Shown piece after piece: positions 1 through 5,834 of a DNA stretch of 21,830 nt. A program made the position numbers and the translations under genes. The DNA is taken from positions 4,994,448-5,016,277 of the forward strand of contig CP070758.1 in NCBI GenBank assembly GCA_020348925.1, in the 5' to 3' direction. How positions within the stretch are numbered: position 1 is the stretch's first letter; every line of letters begins with the position of its first letter. Source of the DNA: Gemmatimonadota bacterium. GTDB lineage: Bacteria; JBHIER01; G020348925. The notes beneath the pieces are model-generated. The model saw nothing but the letters and a program-made list of their open reading frames with translations, did not search any database and was not told the origin of the DNA.

Positions 1-136
1 ATCCTTCACCCAGATAACGCGGCGGCGAGGCATCCATGGAAAAACCATCGTAGGATCCGCCCAGGTACTTTCCGCAGTCAAATCCTTCACCCAGATAACG
101 CGGCGGCGAGGCATCCATGGAAAAACCATCGTAGGA
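1..136. repeat. 81-bp tandem repeat inside the left-edge CDS
   Basis: Bases 1-55 and 82-136 are identical over 55 bp, giving a period of 81 bp (27 codons). The sequence diverges at the unit border (TCCGCC against ACCACC), where only synonymous change occurs: both encode GGS. Identity at the nucleotide level, not only the protein level, points to recent duplication or homogenisation. More copies may lie beyond the edge. Confidence 0.9.
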
Positions 137-232
137 ACCACCGTGGTATTTATAGGCGTTCTGAGCAATGGCCGCAATAGTAACGAGCAGGACTGTGAAT
201 AGTAATAACAATGTTATTTGTTTATTGTTCAT
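1..232 (-). CDS. Secreted 27-residue-repeat protein, partial (3' end off window)
   Basis: Only the first 77 codons are in the window; the gene runs off the left edge. The ATG is at 232-230. Residues 1-23 form a typical signal peptide (NNK start, hydrophobic core LLLLFTVLLVTIAAIA, likely cut after AIA). The mature part begins with NAYKYH and then enters tandem repeats of 27 residues starting GGSYDGFSMDASPPRYLGEG (residues 31-57 and 58 onward), so an exported repeat protein is certain in outline. Similar GGSYDG-type repeats, often ahead of a C-terminal sorting domain, occur in secreted proteins of FCB-group bacteria; that comparison is from memory. No enzyme motif is seen and I cannot name a function. 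It lies 135 bp downstream of the SUMF1-domain gene, with a palindromic element between them. No strong Shine-Dalgarno site precedes the ATG. Confidence 0.8.
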   Translation of the reverse strand, partial: MNNKQITLLLLFTVLLVTIAAIAQNAYKYHGGSYDGFSMDASPPRYLGEGFDCGKYLGGSYDGFSMDASPPRYLGEG

Positions 233-260
233 AGTAACTACTTTTCAATTGTAATCATTT

Positions 261-266
261 ATTATA
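261..266 (-). promoter_or_regulatory. Possible -10 box (TATAAT) for the repeat-protein gene
   Basis: The minus strand carries a perfect TATAAT at 266-261, 29 bp upstream of the ATG at 232 and just outside the palindromic element that ends at 270. No good -35 hexamer is seen at 16-18 bp, so any -35 contact would lie in the repeat element. A supported -10 only; promoter activity is inferred. Confidence 0.35.
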
Positions 267-269
267 CCC

Positions 270-350
270 TGTCATTCTGAGGTCCCTGACCGAAGAATCT
301 CTATGCGTTTGAGTGAGATTCTTCGCTCGTTTCACTCGCTCAGAATGACA
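270..350. repeat. Palindromic REP/MITE-like element, TGTCATTCTGAG ends
   Basis: An 81-bp element with perfect 12-bp terminal inverted repeats (TGTCATTCTGAG at 270-281, its complement at 339-350) and a second perfect inner inverted repeat (CGAAGAATCT at 291-300, its complement at 316-325). It can fold into one long hairpin. The end sequence is of a type I know as a dispersed non-coding repeat in many environmental genomes; copy number cannot be seen here. It sits 18 bp after the stop codon of the SUMF1-domain gene, so it may end or stabilise that transcript. It has no coding capacity. Confidence 0.75.
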
Positions 351-367
351 ACATTGGAAGCAGGCCC

Positions 368-1837
368 CTAAGGCGCCACGCGAACACCCCGAAAACCGAA
401 ATAGCTGTACCGATACGTGTGCGCGACGCCTGCGTCGGAGCGAGCAGACACGCGCCCGACCGAAGCAGAGGCGATCCAAACGCCACCGCGAAAGCCGGCG
501 CCTGTGGCCCCTGTTACCTCACCCCCACTGTAGCCCGGCCAATCAGAGTTCGTAGCATTACCATCGGAACTGCCATCATCGCTCAAGGCCCCATCTCCAT
601 GGGTCCCGGTAAATCCTCTGCCAGTAGCATTCCCGACAGTGACCGGCCTTTCATACAGATTACCGCTCATCTCCATGACACCGTAATAGCTTGCGCCGGC
701 CTCTGCTCTTGAGGAACTGCCCGTGGCAAAGATGCCGCAGCGCAAGGGACCGTTTATACTGCCAGCGGTTGTTGTGTAAGATGCATTTCCTGTAGGGTCA
801 CTGGCCGCATTACTGACAGTTGCATTGGGTGTGCCATCATTGTTCAACGTATACGCCCAATTCGCAATTTGTGCGTTTCCCCAGGCATACTCATCATCGA
901 CGACAGCCTGCGTACCTCTACAAACTTTCTCAAATTCCAGCTCAGTCATGGGCCGCAGGCCGGCCCAGTCCGCATAGGCCGCCCCGTCCATCCAGCTCAA
1001 GTAATTGCAGGCCCTGTCAGGCACACCGGCAGTACGACTCCCCTGCGTTCCGCCGATTGTGTGACGGTAATTCCCGTTTTGATTGGGGAAGCGGGTTCCG
1101 TCCTGCGTAGTCGTGAGAGTATTGAGAAAGTCCGCGTACTGCTCCTGGCTGACCTCGTACTTCATGCAGTAAAAGGCAGCGTAGCCTTTGGGGAAAGCAG
1201 CAGGGAGCGTGGATGTCTCAATATAACCACTATCTTTTGCCCACAGGTAGCCACTGGTTTGGCCAATGTTTATGGCTCCTTCACCGGTTATCTGAAAAGG
1301 TCCGCTCGTCCCATATTCATAAAAACAATATTGCTGGTCTGCATCGGCATCGCCCACATAGAACCCCCCCTCCGGGATATAGACCATCTCAAGGGCAAAA
1401 ACTTTTACCTTGACAATGGTACCATCGGGAACTCCGTTGGCCCCGTACTCCCAGCGGAGCTGCACACCGGCAAGGTTTGTATTGCCACTGCCGTTTGCGC
1501 TGCGATAGATGAAAACACCCATACCGTTTCCGCCGGTCAATCCCACCGAGCAGGTGTAGCCTCCGGGGATGGTGTGGTTGCCGGCCGTGGTATTGAGATA
1601 GGCGTGGTGCCAGTCGCCGCCGGCCATCTGGTACTTGACGAATACCCAGGCAGCGTCCCAGTTCACATTATCCCGCCATGAGTTCTCCCAGGAGAGATCG
1701 AACTGGACCAAGGCGTAGTGATCGATGGTGTTCGGCCCGGTAATAAAGGTTGAACTCACATCGATATGATTGGCGTAACCGGGCAGGGCTAAGGCTGTGA
1801 TGAGAATGAGAATCTGAAGAGAATATACCTTTTTCAT
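368..1837 (-). CDS. Secreted SUMF1/FGE-sulfatase-domain protein
   Basis: 489 residues. A signal peptide covers about residues 1-22 (MKK, hydrophobic stretch, cut near GYA-N). Residues 23-150 form an N-terminal beta-rich domain (NHIDVSST, FDLSWENSWR, WDAAWVFVKY) that I know in front of SUMF1 domains in FCB genomes. Residues 151-489 are the formylglycine-generating-enzyme fold: MVYIPEGGFYVGD (151-163), CMKYEVSQEQYADFLN (224-239), RPMTELEFEKVCRG (295-308), YGVMEMSGNLYE (385-396), GFRGGVW (448-454), and FGFRGVR (480-486). The paired active-site cysteines of true sulfatase-activating enzymes are absent from the final segment (ARSDAGVAHTYRYSYFGFRG), so sulfatase activation is unlikely; a structural or carbohydrate-binding surface role is possible but unproven. 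The start is fixed by AAAGGAGG at 1853-1846, 8 nt before the ATG. It has its own promoter at 1980-1952. G+C looks higher than in the genes to the right. Confidence 0.9.
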   Translation of the reverse strand: MKKVYSLQILILITALALPGYANHIDVSSTFITGPNTIDHYALVQFDLSWENSWRDNVNWDAAWVFVKYQMAGGDWHHAYLNTTAGNHTIPGGYTCSVGLTGGNGMGVFIYRSANGSGNTNLAGVQLRWEYGANGVPDGTIVKVKVFALEMVYIPEGGFYVGDADADQQYCFYEYGTSGPFQITGEGAINIGQTSGYLWAKDSGYIETSTLPAAFPKGYAAFYCMKYEVSQEQYADFLNTLTTTQDGTRFPNQNGNYRHTIGGTQGSRTAGVPDRACNYLSWMDGAAYADWAGLRPMTELEFEKVCRGTQAVVDDEYAWGNAQIANWAYTLNNDGTPNATVSNAASDPTGNASYTTTAGSINGPLRCGIFATGSSSRAEAGASYYGVMEMSGNLYERPVTVGNATGRGFTGTHGDGALSDDGSSDGNATNSDWPGYSGGEVTGATGAGFRGGVWIASASVGRVSARSDAGVAHTYRYSYFGFRGVRVAP

Positions 1838-1881
1838 TGCTTCTTCCTCCTTTGAGAAGTATACATTTTAGAATTGGGTGT

Positions 1882-1908
1882 TGACCATTTTTTCGGCCCA
1901 AATGGTCA
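1882..1908 (-). promoter_or_regulatory. Hairpin in the 5' leader of the SUMF1-domain gene
   Basis: A perfect 9-bp inverted repeat (TGACCATTT at 1882-1890, complement at 1900-1908) with a 9-nt loop lies between the predicted transcription start (near 1945) and the ribosome binding site. It could be an operator or an mRNA leader structure. There is no T-run after it, so it is not an obvious terminator. Confidence 0.5.
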
Positions 1909-1951
1909 GAGATAGAATTCTTTTGTTCGGACTTCTGACAAATTCACATTC

Positions 1952-1980
1952 AATATACGGCTTAATGTATTTTCAGTCAA
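1952..1980 (-). promoter_or_regulatory. Sigma70-type promoter for the SUMF1-domain gene
   Basis: On the minus strand TTGACT (1980-1975) and TATATT (1957-1952) are separated by exactly 17 bp, the optimal spacing. Each hexamer differs from consensus at one base. The predicted start near 1945 gives a leader of about 108 nt. This is the best promoter seen in the window. Confidence 0.65.
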
Positions 1981-2044
1981 GTATATTCTATTTTTAATGT
2001 CTTACGCTTCTAAACTGGATAATGAGTAAATAAAAACAAAAGCT

Positions 2045-2151
2045 GTCATTCCTGCGCATGCAGAGCTTGCCCCGCATTTATTACGGGGAACCTCCTCGAT
2101 TTGCAAAACAGACTCTCAATGAGGGAGATTCCGGGATAAACCCGGAATGAC
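2045..2151. repeat. Palindromic MITE-like element, GTCATTCC ends
   Basis: About 107 bp bounded by GTCATTCC (2045-2052) and its complement GGAATGAC (2144-2151). Inside are a CCCC...GGGG hairpin around 2070-2087, and ATTCCGGG/CCCGGAAT (2129-2136 and 2141-2148) near the right end. Its ends share the GTCATTC core with the element at 270-350 but the interior differs. It has no coding capacity. Bounded by inverted repeats but no target-site duplication could be confirmed by eye. Confidence 0.65.
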
Positions 2152-2272
2152 CTATCACAGAATCGTGGATAGTAAGGCGGTACAATGTTCAAACCAACAT
2201 TCTTTTTAACTCTATAAATATTTTTATATTACGTTACATTTACGTTGATTTTATTAATAATCCAAGCGAATT

Positions 2273-2860
2273 TCATTCTTGAGTTTTACCCCCGGAAATA
2301 ATGGATTTGGCGATTTCAACCATTTTGACATTTCCCTCCCGGCTCAGTTGTTGCAGCCGACGATGCGCCTCATCTTCAGAAATGCCAAACTGTTTCACAA
2401 GAATCCATTTTGCCTTCTCAATGAATTTTTTATTCTCCAGAGTTTCTTTCATAATTGAAACCGCACTTGCCAAAGATTGACGCTCTCTGAATCGATCGAT
2501 GGCCAATGTTATGGCCGGCTTTAAATCCTCATCAGTAACGGGTTTCACCAAATAGGTCGATATTCCAATATCTGAAGCTCTCTCAATGAACGATTTCTCT
2601 GAATAGGCCGTCAGAATAATCACCGGAGTCGGCCTTTTTTGAAGAATCTCTTCGGCCGCATCAAGCCCATTCAGCCCGGACATTTTAATGTCCATGAGAA
2701 TTAGATCCGGTCGCACCCGCTCCGCGTGGAGAATGGCCTCTTTCCCGTCTCTTGCTATTGCAACGACGCTATGCCCCATCCCTTCAAGCGTCTTTTTCAA
2801 ACTCAGAACAGTGACCGACTCATCCTCGGCAATGAGTATTCGCAATCTGTTCTCACCCAT
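2273..2860 (-). CDS. Response regulator with ANTAR RNA-binding output domain
   Basis: 195 residues. The receiver domain (about 7-120) has the full phosphorylation set: acidic E12/D13, phospho-acceptor D57 in LILMDIKM, T84 in ILTAY, and K106 in LVKP. A coiled linker (about 122-145) leads to an ANTAR domain (about 146-190) with the typical AKWILVKQFGISEDEAHRRL pattern. ANTAR proteins such as AmiR, NasR and Rv1626/PdtaR bind hairpin pairs in nascent RNA and block termination, so the expected role is phosphorylation-controlled antitermination in the cytoplasm. No histidine kinase lies nearby, so it is an orphan here. It is 102 bp downstream of glutamate dehydrogenase; several ANTAR regulators act in nitrogen metabolism, which makes a link plausible but unproven. 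A GGGGAACCCC palindrome lies directly before the ATG and the Shine-Dalgarno site is weak. Confidence 0.93.
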   Translation of the reverse strand: MGENRLRILIAEDESVTVLSLKKTLEGMGHSVVAIARDGKEAILHAERVRPDLILMDIKMSGLNGLDAAEEILQKRPTPVIILTAYSEKSFIERASDIGISTYLVKPVTDEDLKPAITLAIDRFRERQSLASAVSIMKETLENKKFIEKAKWILVKQFGISEDEAHRRLQQLSREGNVKMVEIAKSIISGGKTQE

Positions 2861-2872
2861 GGGGAACCCCTG

Positions 2873-2887
2873 TTCACTTCATGTGAA
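2873..2887. promoter_or_regulatory. Small inverted repeat upstream of the ANTAR regulator
   Basis: TTCAC and GTGAA flank a 5-nt centre (2873-2887), 12 bp upstream of the start codon and beside the GGGGAACCCC palindrome at 2861-2870. This could be an operator or a weak mRNA structure masking the ribosome binding site. Short repeats like this also occur by chance. Confidence 0.25.
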
Positions 2888-2962
2888 ATGTCTGCTATAA
2901 AAGCATCATTTCTACATATTTTCTACCGAACTCCACTTTTGCTCATGCTTCGAAAGAAAACA

Positions 2963-4219
2963 TCACGGGAAGATCCCTCTTTGTTCCATGGCAACAGCCA
3001 CTTTCTTAATAGCAATCATCATGGCAGCCGTACGCATATCCACCTTCTCTTTCGTCGAAAGTTCCCAGACCGTATCGAAGGCACTCACCATGATATTTTT
3101 AAGATTCTGATTGATCTCATCGAGGTCCCAAAAGAAGGACTGAATTCCCTGAACCCATTCGAAATAGGAGACCACAACGCCCCCACTGTTGGCCAGAATA
3201 TCCGGGGCCACGATAACGCCTTTATCGTGCAGGATATTATCCGCCTCAGGTGTTGTGGGACCGTTGGCGCCTTCTACGATCATTTTCGCGCGAATGTTGT
3301 CACCGTTTTTCTCGTTGATTTGGTTCTCCAGGGCTGCAGGAACGAGTAAGTCTACATCCAAGGTCAACAGTTCCTCATTGGAGATGACTTCAACCCCATC
3401 CCCCTCGTAACCGGCCAGCAGATGATTCTTCGACGTTTCTGTGTATTGAATCATCCCATCGATGTCAAGACCATCTCCTTTAAAATATCCTCCTGAAGCA
3501 TCGCTCGCGGCCACGATGCGACACCCCTCCTTCCGGATAAGATCAGCAGCCACAGAGCCGACATTGCCAAATCCCTGAACGGCGACCGTGACATCCTCAG
3601 GATTTTTCCCCAAGCGTCTCAGCAGCTCCATGGTCGTAATCATCACACCGCGTCCTGTCGCTTCCCTCCGCCCGAGAGAACCACCGAGTTCAATCGATTT
3701 CCCTGTGACGATATCCAATGTCGTTGCGGCTTCCAACATACTTACCGTGTCCATAATCCAGCCCATGGTCTCCGAGGACGTGTTCACATCCGGGGCCGGA
3801 ATATCATGTCTCGGCCCAATAATGGGTAAGATGCCAAAGGTGTAACGACGGGTCATGCGCATTATTTCCGATTTCGACATGGTCAGCGGATCGCACTGAA
3901 CGCCTCCCTTGGCCCCACCATACGGAATATTGACCACGGCGCATTTCCACGTCATCCACGCCGCCAGGGCTTTGACCTCATCCAGACTCACATCAGGATG
4001 ATATCGAATCCCACCTTTACACGGGCCTCGGGCGCTGTTGTACTGAACCCTGTGTCCGGTAAACACCTCAATACGACCGTCATCCATTTGGATTGGCACT
4101 GATACCGTTAGTTCCCTTTCCGGTTGCCGTAACATACGATGCATATTTTCATCCAAACCGATGATCTCGGCCGTCGTGTCAAGCTGTTTCAAAACCATTC
4201 CAAAGACACCATTCTCCAT
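2963..4219 (-). CDS. gdhA: Glutamate dehydrogenase (Glu/Leu/Phe/Val family)
   Basis: 418 residues, the usual length for the small hexameric GDH. It interconverts glutamate and 2-oxoglutarate plus ammonia with NAD(P)H. Seen in order: substrate lysines K68 (PCKGGIRYHP) and K92 (AAWMTWKCAV), catalytic K104 in PYGGAKGGV, D144 in PAPDVNT, EATGRGV (186-192), then the Rossmann loop QGFGNVGS (215-222). The family also holds Leu and Phe dehydrogenases; length and motifs favour glutamate. A longer frame starts at 4264, but AGGAGG at 4235-4230 with 10 nt spacing to the ATG at 4219 fixes the shorter start, which also aligns with family N-termini. A 16-bp interrupted hairpin lies just upstream. The 102-bp gap to the ANTAR regulator downstream has no terminator, so the two may be co-transcribed. 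Cofactor choice cannot be read safely by eye. Confidence 0.95.
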   Translation of the reverse strand: MENGVFGMVLKQLDTTAEIIGLDENMHRMLRQPERELTVSVPIQMDDGRIEVFTGHRVQYNSARGPCKGGIRYHPDVSLDEVKALAAWMTWKCAVVNIPYGGAKGGVQCDPLTMSKSEIMRMTRRYTFGILPIIGPRHDIPAPDVNTSSETMGWIMDTVSMLEAATTLDIVTGKSIELGGSLGRREATGRGVMITTMELLRRLGKNPEDVTVAVQGFGNVGSVAADLIRKEGCRIVAASDASGGYFKGDGLDIDGMIQYTETSKNHLLAGYEGDGVEVISNEELLTLDVDLLVPAALENQINEKNGDNIRAKMIVEGANGPTTPEADNILHDKGVIVAPDILANSGGVVVSYFEWVQGIQSFFWDLDEINQNLKNIMVSAFDTVWELSTKEKVDMRTAAMMIAIKKVAVAMEQRGIFP

Positions 4220-4229
4220 GTTATTTTCT

Positions 4230-4236
4230 CCTCCTT
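4230..4236 (-). promoter_or_regulatory. Shine-Dalgarno site that decides the GDH start
   Basis: AAGGAGG on the minus strand, 10 nt before the ATG at 4219. It excludes the in-frame ATG at 4264, which has no such site and would place the GDH leader hairpin within the coding sequence. Confidence 0.85.
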
Positions 4237-4242
4237 TTACGT

Positions 4243-4301
4243 TTGGAGTAGAACAAAACGTCACTTTCTCACCTTACTTTTTTCAGACGTCCTTACTCCA
4301 A
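4243..4301 (-). promoter_or_regulatory. Long leader hairpin upstream of glutamate dehydrogenase
   Basis: TTGGAGTA (minus, 4301-4294) pairs with TACTCCAA (4250-4243). Directly inside, AGGACGTC (4293-4286) pairs with GACGTTTT (4262-4255) using two G-U pairs; a 4-nt bulge (4254-4251) separates the two helices on one side, and the loop is 23 nt. The structure ends 7 nt before the Shine-Dalgarno site. It could be a cis-acting RNA switch or a divergent operator. There is no T-run behind it, so it is not a simple terminator. It does not show the paired hexaloop hairpins of known ANTAR targets. Confidence 0.55.
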
Positions 4302-4342
4302 CCAGATTACTCTTTATTTTTCCCGCTTAGAAACATTCCTCA

Positions 4343-5788
4343 TCACGTTTTTCGAATCATTTTTTTGAAGGCACTGAATTCACCGGTCTGGAAGAATCGG
4401 AACCCAAATAAAATGCACAAGAATCCTACCATCAACAAGCTTTTCAGCACAAGCTCAACGCCCATCTTAGAACTGGTGAGGAAAATATTTGTAACGAAAA
4501 TTATGACAGCAGCCAAGGAGATTTTACAGAGTCGCGACATTTCATATGGTATGGGAAAAACCTTCGTATTAATAAGATACAAAAATAAGGCCATAGACAT
4601 GTAAGCCATCAGGGTAGCCAGAGCAGCACCCATCATTCCAAGCTTAGGGATAAGAAGCAGATTGAAAAGAATATTCACACCCGCTGCAAAACCTGTCACG
4701 TACGGAACCGGCTTCGTCTTCTTCGTAATATATACTCCAACAATAAAGTTCACGTACATTCCATAAAACAGATAGGAGAGGAGAATCACCGGAACAATAC
4801 GTGACGCTTCCCAATACACTTCACCCACAAAAAGGTGTAATACAATTCTCAGATAGAGGGTAACTCCAAGAAAAAAAACTGCCCCGGCCAATACAAAATA
4901 CGTGAACACGCTGGCATAAATATTTTTCGCATCATTCTGTTCCGCCACAGAGAGAAAAAAAGGTGGCCAGGCAATACGGAAGGCTGACACGAAAAGTGTC
5001 ATGATCATTCCCAATCTATATCCCAAAGAGTAGAGACCCACCTCTTCCAATCCAGAAAAGTGTTCTAAAAGATACCGATCGGACAAATCAATGACAAGAA
5101 CGCAGAGCACGGCCGGAATGAGTGGCAACCCGAATTGCAGCAGTTGCTTCAACAGTGATACAGAGACAGTCTTTTTCAAGTAACGTACTGAGATAGGCAC
5201 AAGCAGAATAAAAATTGAGAGTGAAGCAAAAAGGTTGCTCAATAAAATCCCTTCCACTCCCCTTCTTAAAAAGAGAACAAAATAAAGATTGAGACCAACG
5301 GTTAATGCAAAACGAATGACCGTCATGGCAGCATAGCTTTTCGACTTTTCTAAGGCCCGTAACGTCAGGAGGGGAAACTGGGCTAATGTATCAATAAAAA
5401 GGATGAGGGCCATGAGGCGAACGTACAAAACATACATGGAATTCCCGAACAGAAGTGCAGCCACAGCGGGCGAGGCAAACCAAAGACAGCAAGAACCAAG
5501 AAAGGAGGTGCATCCTAAAAAGATCACGACAGTACTAAAGAGAGTCTTTCTGCCTTCCTTATCCCTCTCTGCCACAAAAAAGCGGAGAAAGGCTGTGTTG
5601 AGCCCCATAATATAGAGAACATTGACGAATCCAATAAATACGTAGGCCAAAGCCATAACGCCATATTCCGCCGTTGAGAGATGGTGGGTGTATAGTGGAA
5701 TGAGAATGAAGGAGATCGAACGACCTACAATATCTCCAAGACCATAGATGGACGTATGTTTCAAAAGGCGTTTTAATTCAGAAAACAT
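4343..5788 (-). CDS. Polysaccharide flippase, Wzx/RfbX-like (first of two)
   Basis: 481 residues of a polytopic inner-membrane protein with roughly 12-14 hydrophobic segments. The N-terminus LLKHTSIYGLGDIVGRSISFILIPLYTHHLSTAEYGVMALAYV has the layout of the MVF/Wzx family (COG2244): amphipathic start, first helix, then an LS..EYG loop. These proteins move undecaprenyl-linked glycan units to the periplasmic face. It is the last gene of the glycan block, 46 bp after a GT-C membrane protein, and no terminator follows it. The ATG at 5788 has no strong Shine-Dalgarno site, suggesting dependence on translation from upstream. It is a distant paralogue in type of the flippase at 8368-9795. Substrate unknown. 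Confidence 0.88.
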   Translation of the reverse strand: MFSELKRLLKHTSIYGLGDIVGRSISFILIPLYTHHLSTAEYGVMALAYVFIGFVNVLYIMGLNTAFLRFFVAERDKEGRKTLFSTVVIFLGCTSFLGSCCLWFASPAVAALLFGNSMYVLYVRLMALILFIDTLAQFPLLTLRALEKSKSYAAMTVIRFALTVGLNLYFVLFLRRGVEGILLSNLFASLSIFILLVPISVRYLKKTVSVSLLKQLLQFGLPLIPAVLCVLVIDLSDRYLLEHFSGLEEVGLYSLGYRLGMIMTLFVSAFRIAWPPFFLSVAEQNDAKNIYASVFTYFVLAGAVFFLGVTLYLRIVLHLFVGEVYWEASRIVPVILLSYLFYGMYVNFIVGVYITKKTKPVPYVTGFAAGVNILFNLLLIPKLGMMGAALATLMAYMSMALFLYLINTKVFPIPYEMSRLCKISLAAVIIFVTNIFLTSSKMGVELVLKSLLMVGFLCILFGFRFFQTGEFSAFKKMIRKT

Positions 5789-5834
5789 GTTTCAGCAGTC
5801 TCATAACAGGGTGAAGTATCATTGCCTTCTTCCC

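Larger units (their letters stand above)
1838..2272. other. 435-bp intergenic region
   Basis: This gap between the SUMF1-domain gene and the response regulator holds the Shine-Dalgarno site, leader hairpin and promoter of the former (1838-1980) and a palindromic repeat element (2045-2151). The remainder, 1981-2044 and 2152-2272, is A+T-rich and shows no gene, terminator or RNA that I can support. Confidence 0.7.

Noticed and set aside
869-1681. A 270-codon open frame on the plus strand
   Set aside because: It lies entirely opposite the SUMF1-domain gene, has no recognisable domain and no ribosome binding site; its length comes from the G+C-rich coding strand.
368-1837. Functional sulfatase-activating enzyme
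   Set aside because: No sulfatase gene is in the window and the paired active-site cysteines are missing.
2045-2151. CRISPR or tRNA-like structure in the gap at 1838-2272
   Set aside because: There are no regularly spaced direct repeats, no cloverleaf, and the inverted repeats fit a mobile palindromic element.
2726-3349. A 207-codon plus-strand open frame across the GDH and response-regulator genes
   Set aside because: It spans two well-supported minus-strand genes and shows no family motif.
4220-4264. Extended GDH N-terminus from the ATG at 4264
   Set aside because: It adds 15 residues without family match and contains the Shine-Dalgarno site for the ATG at 4219.
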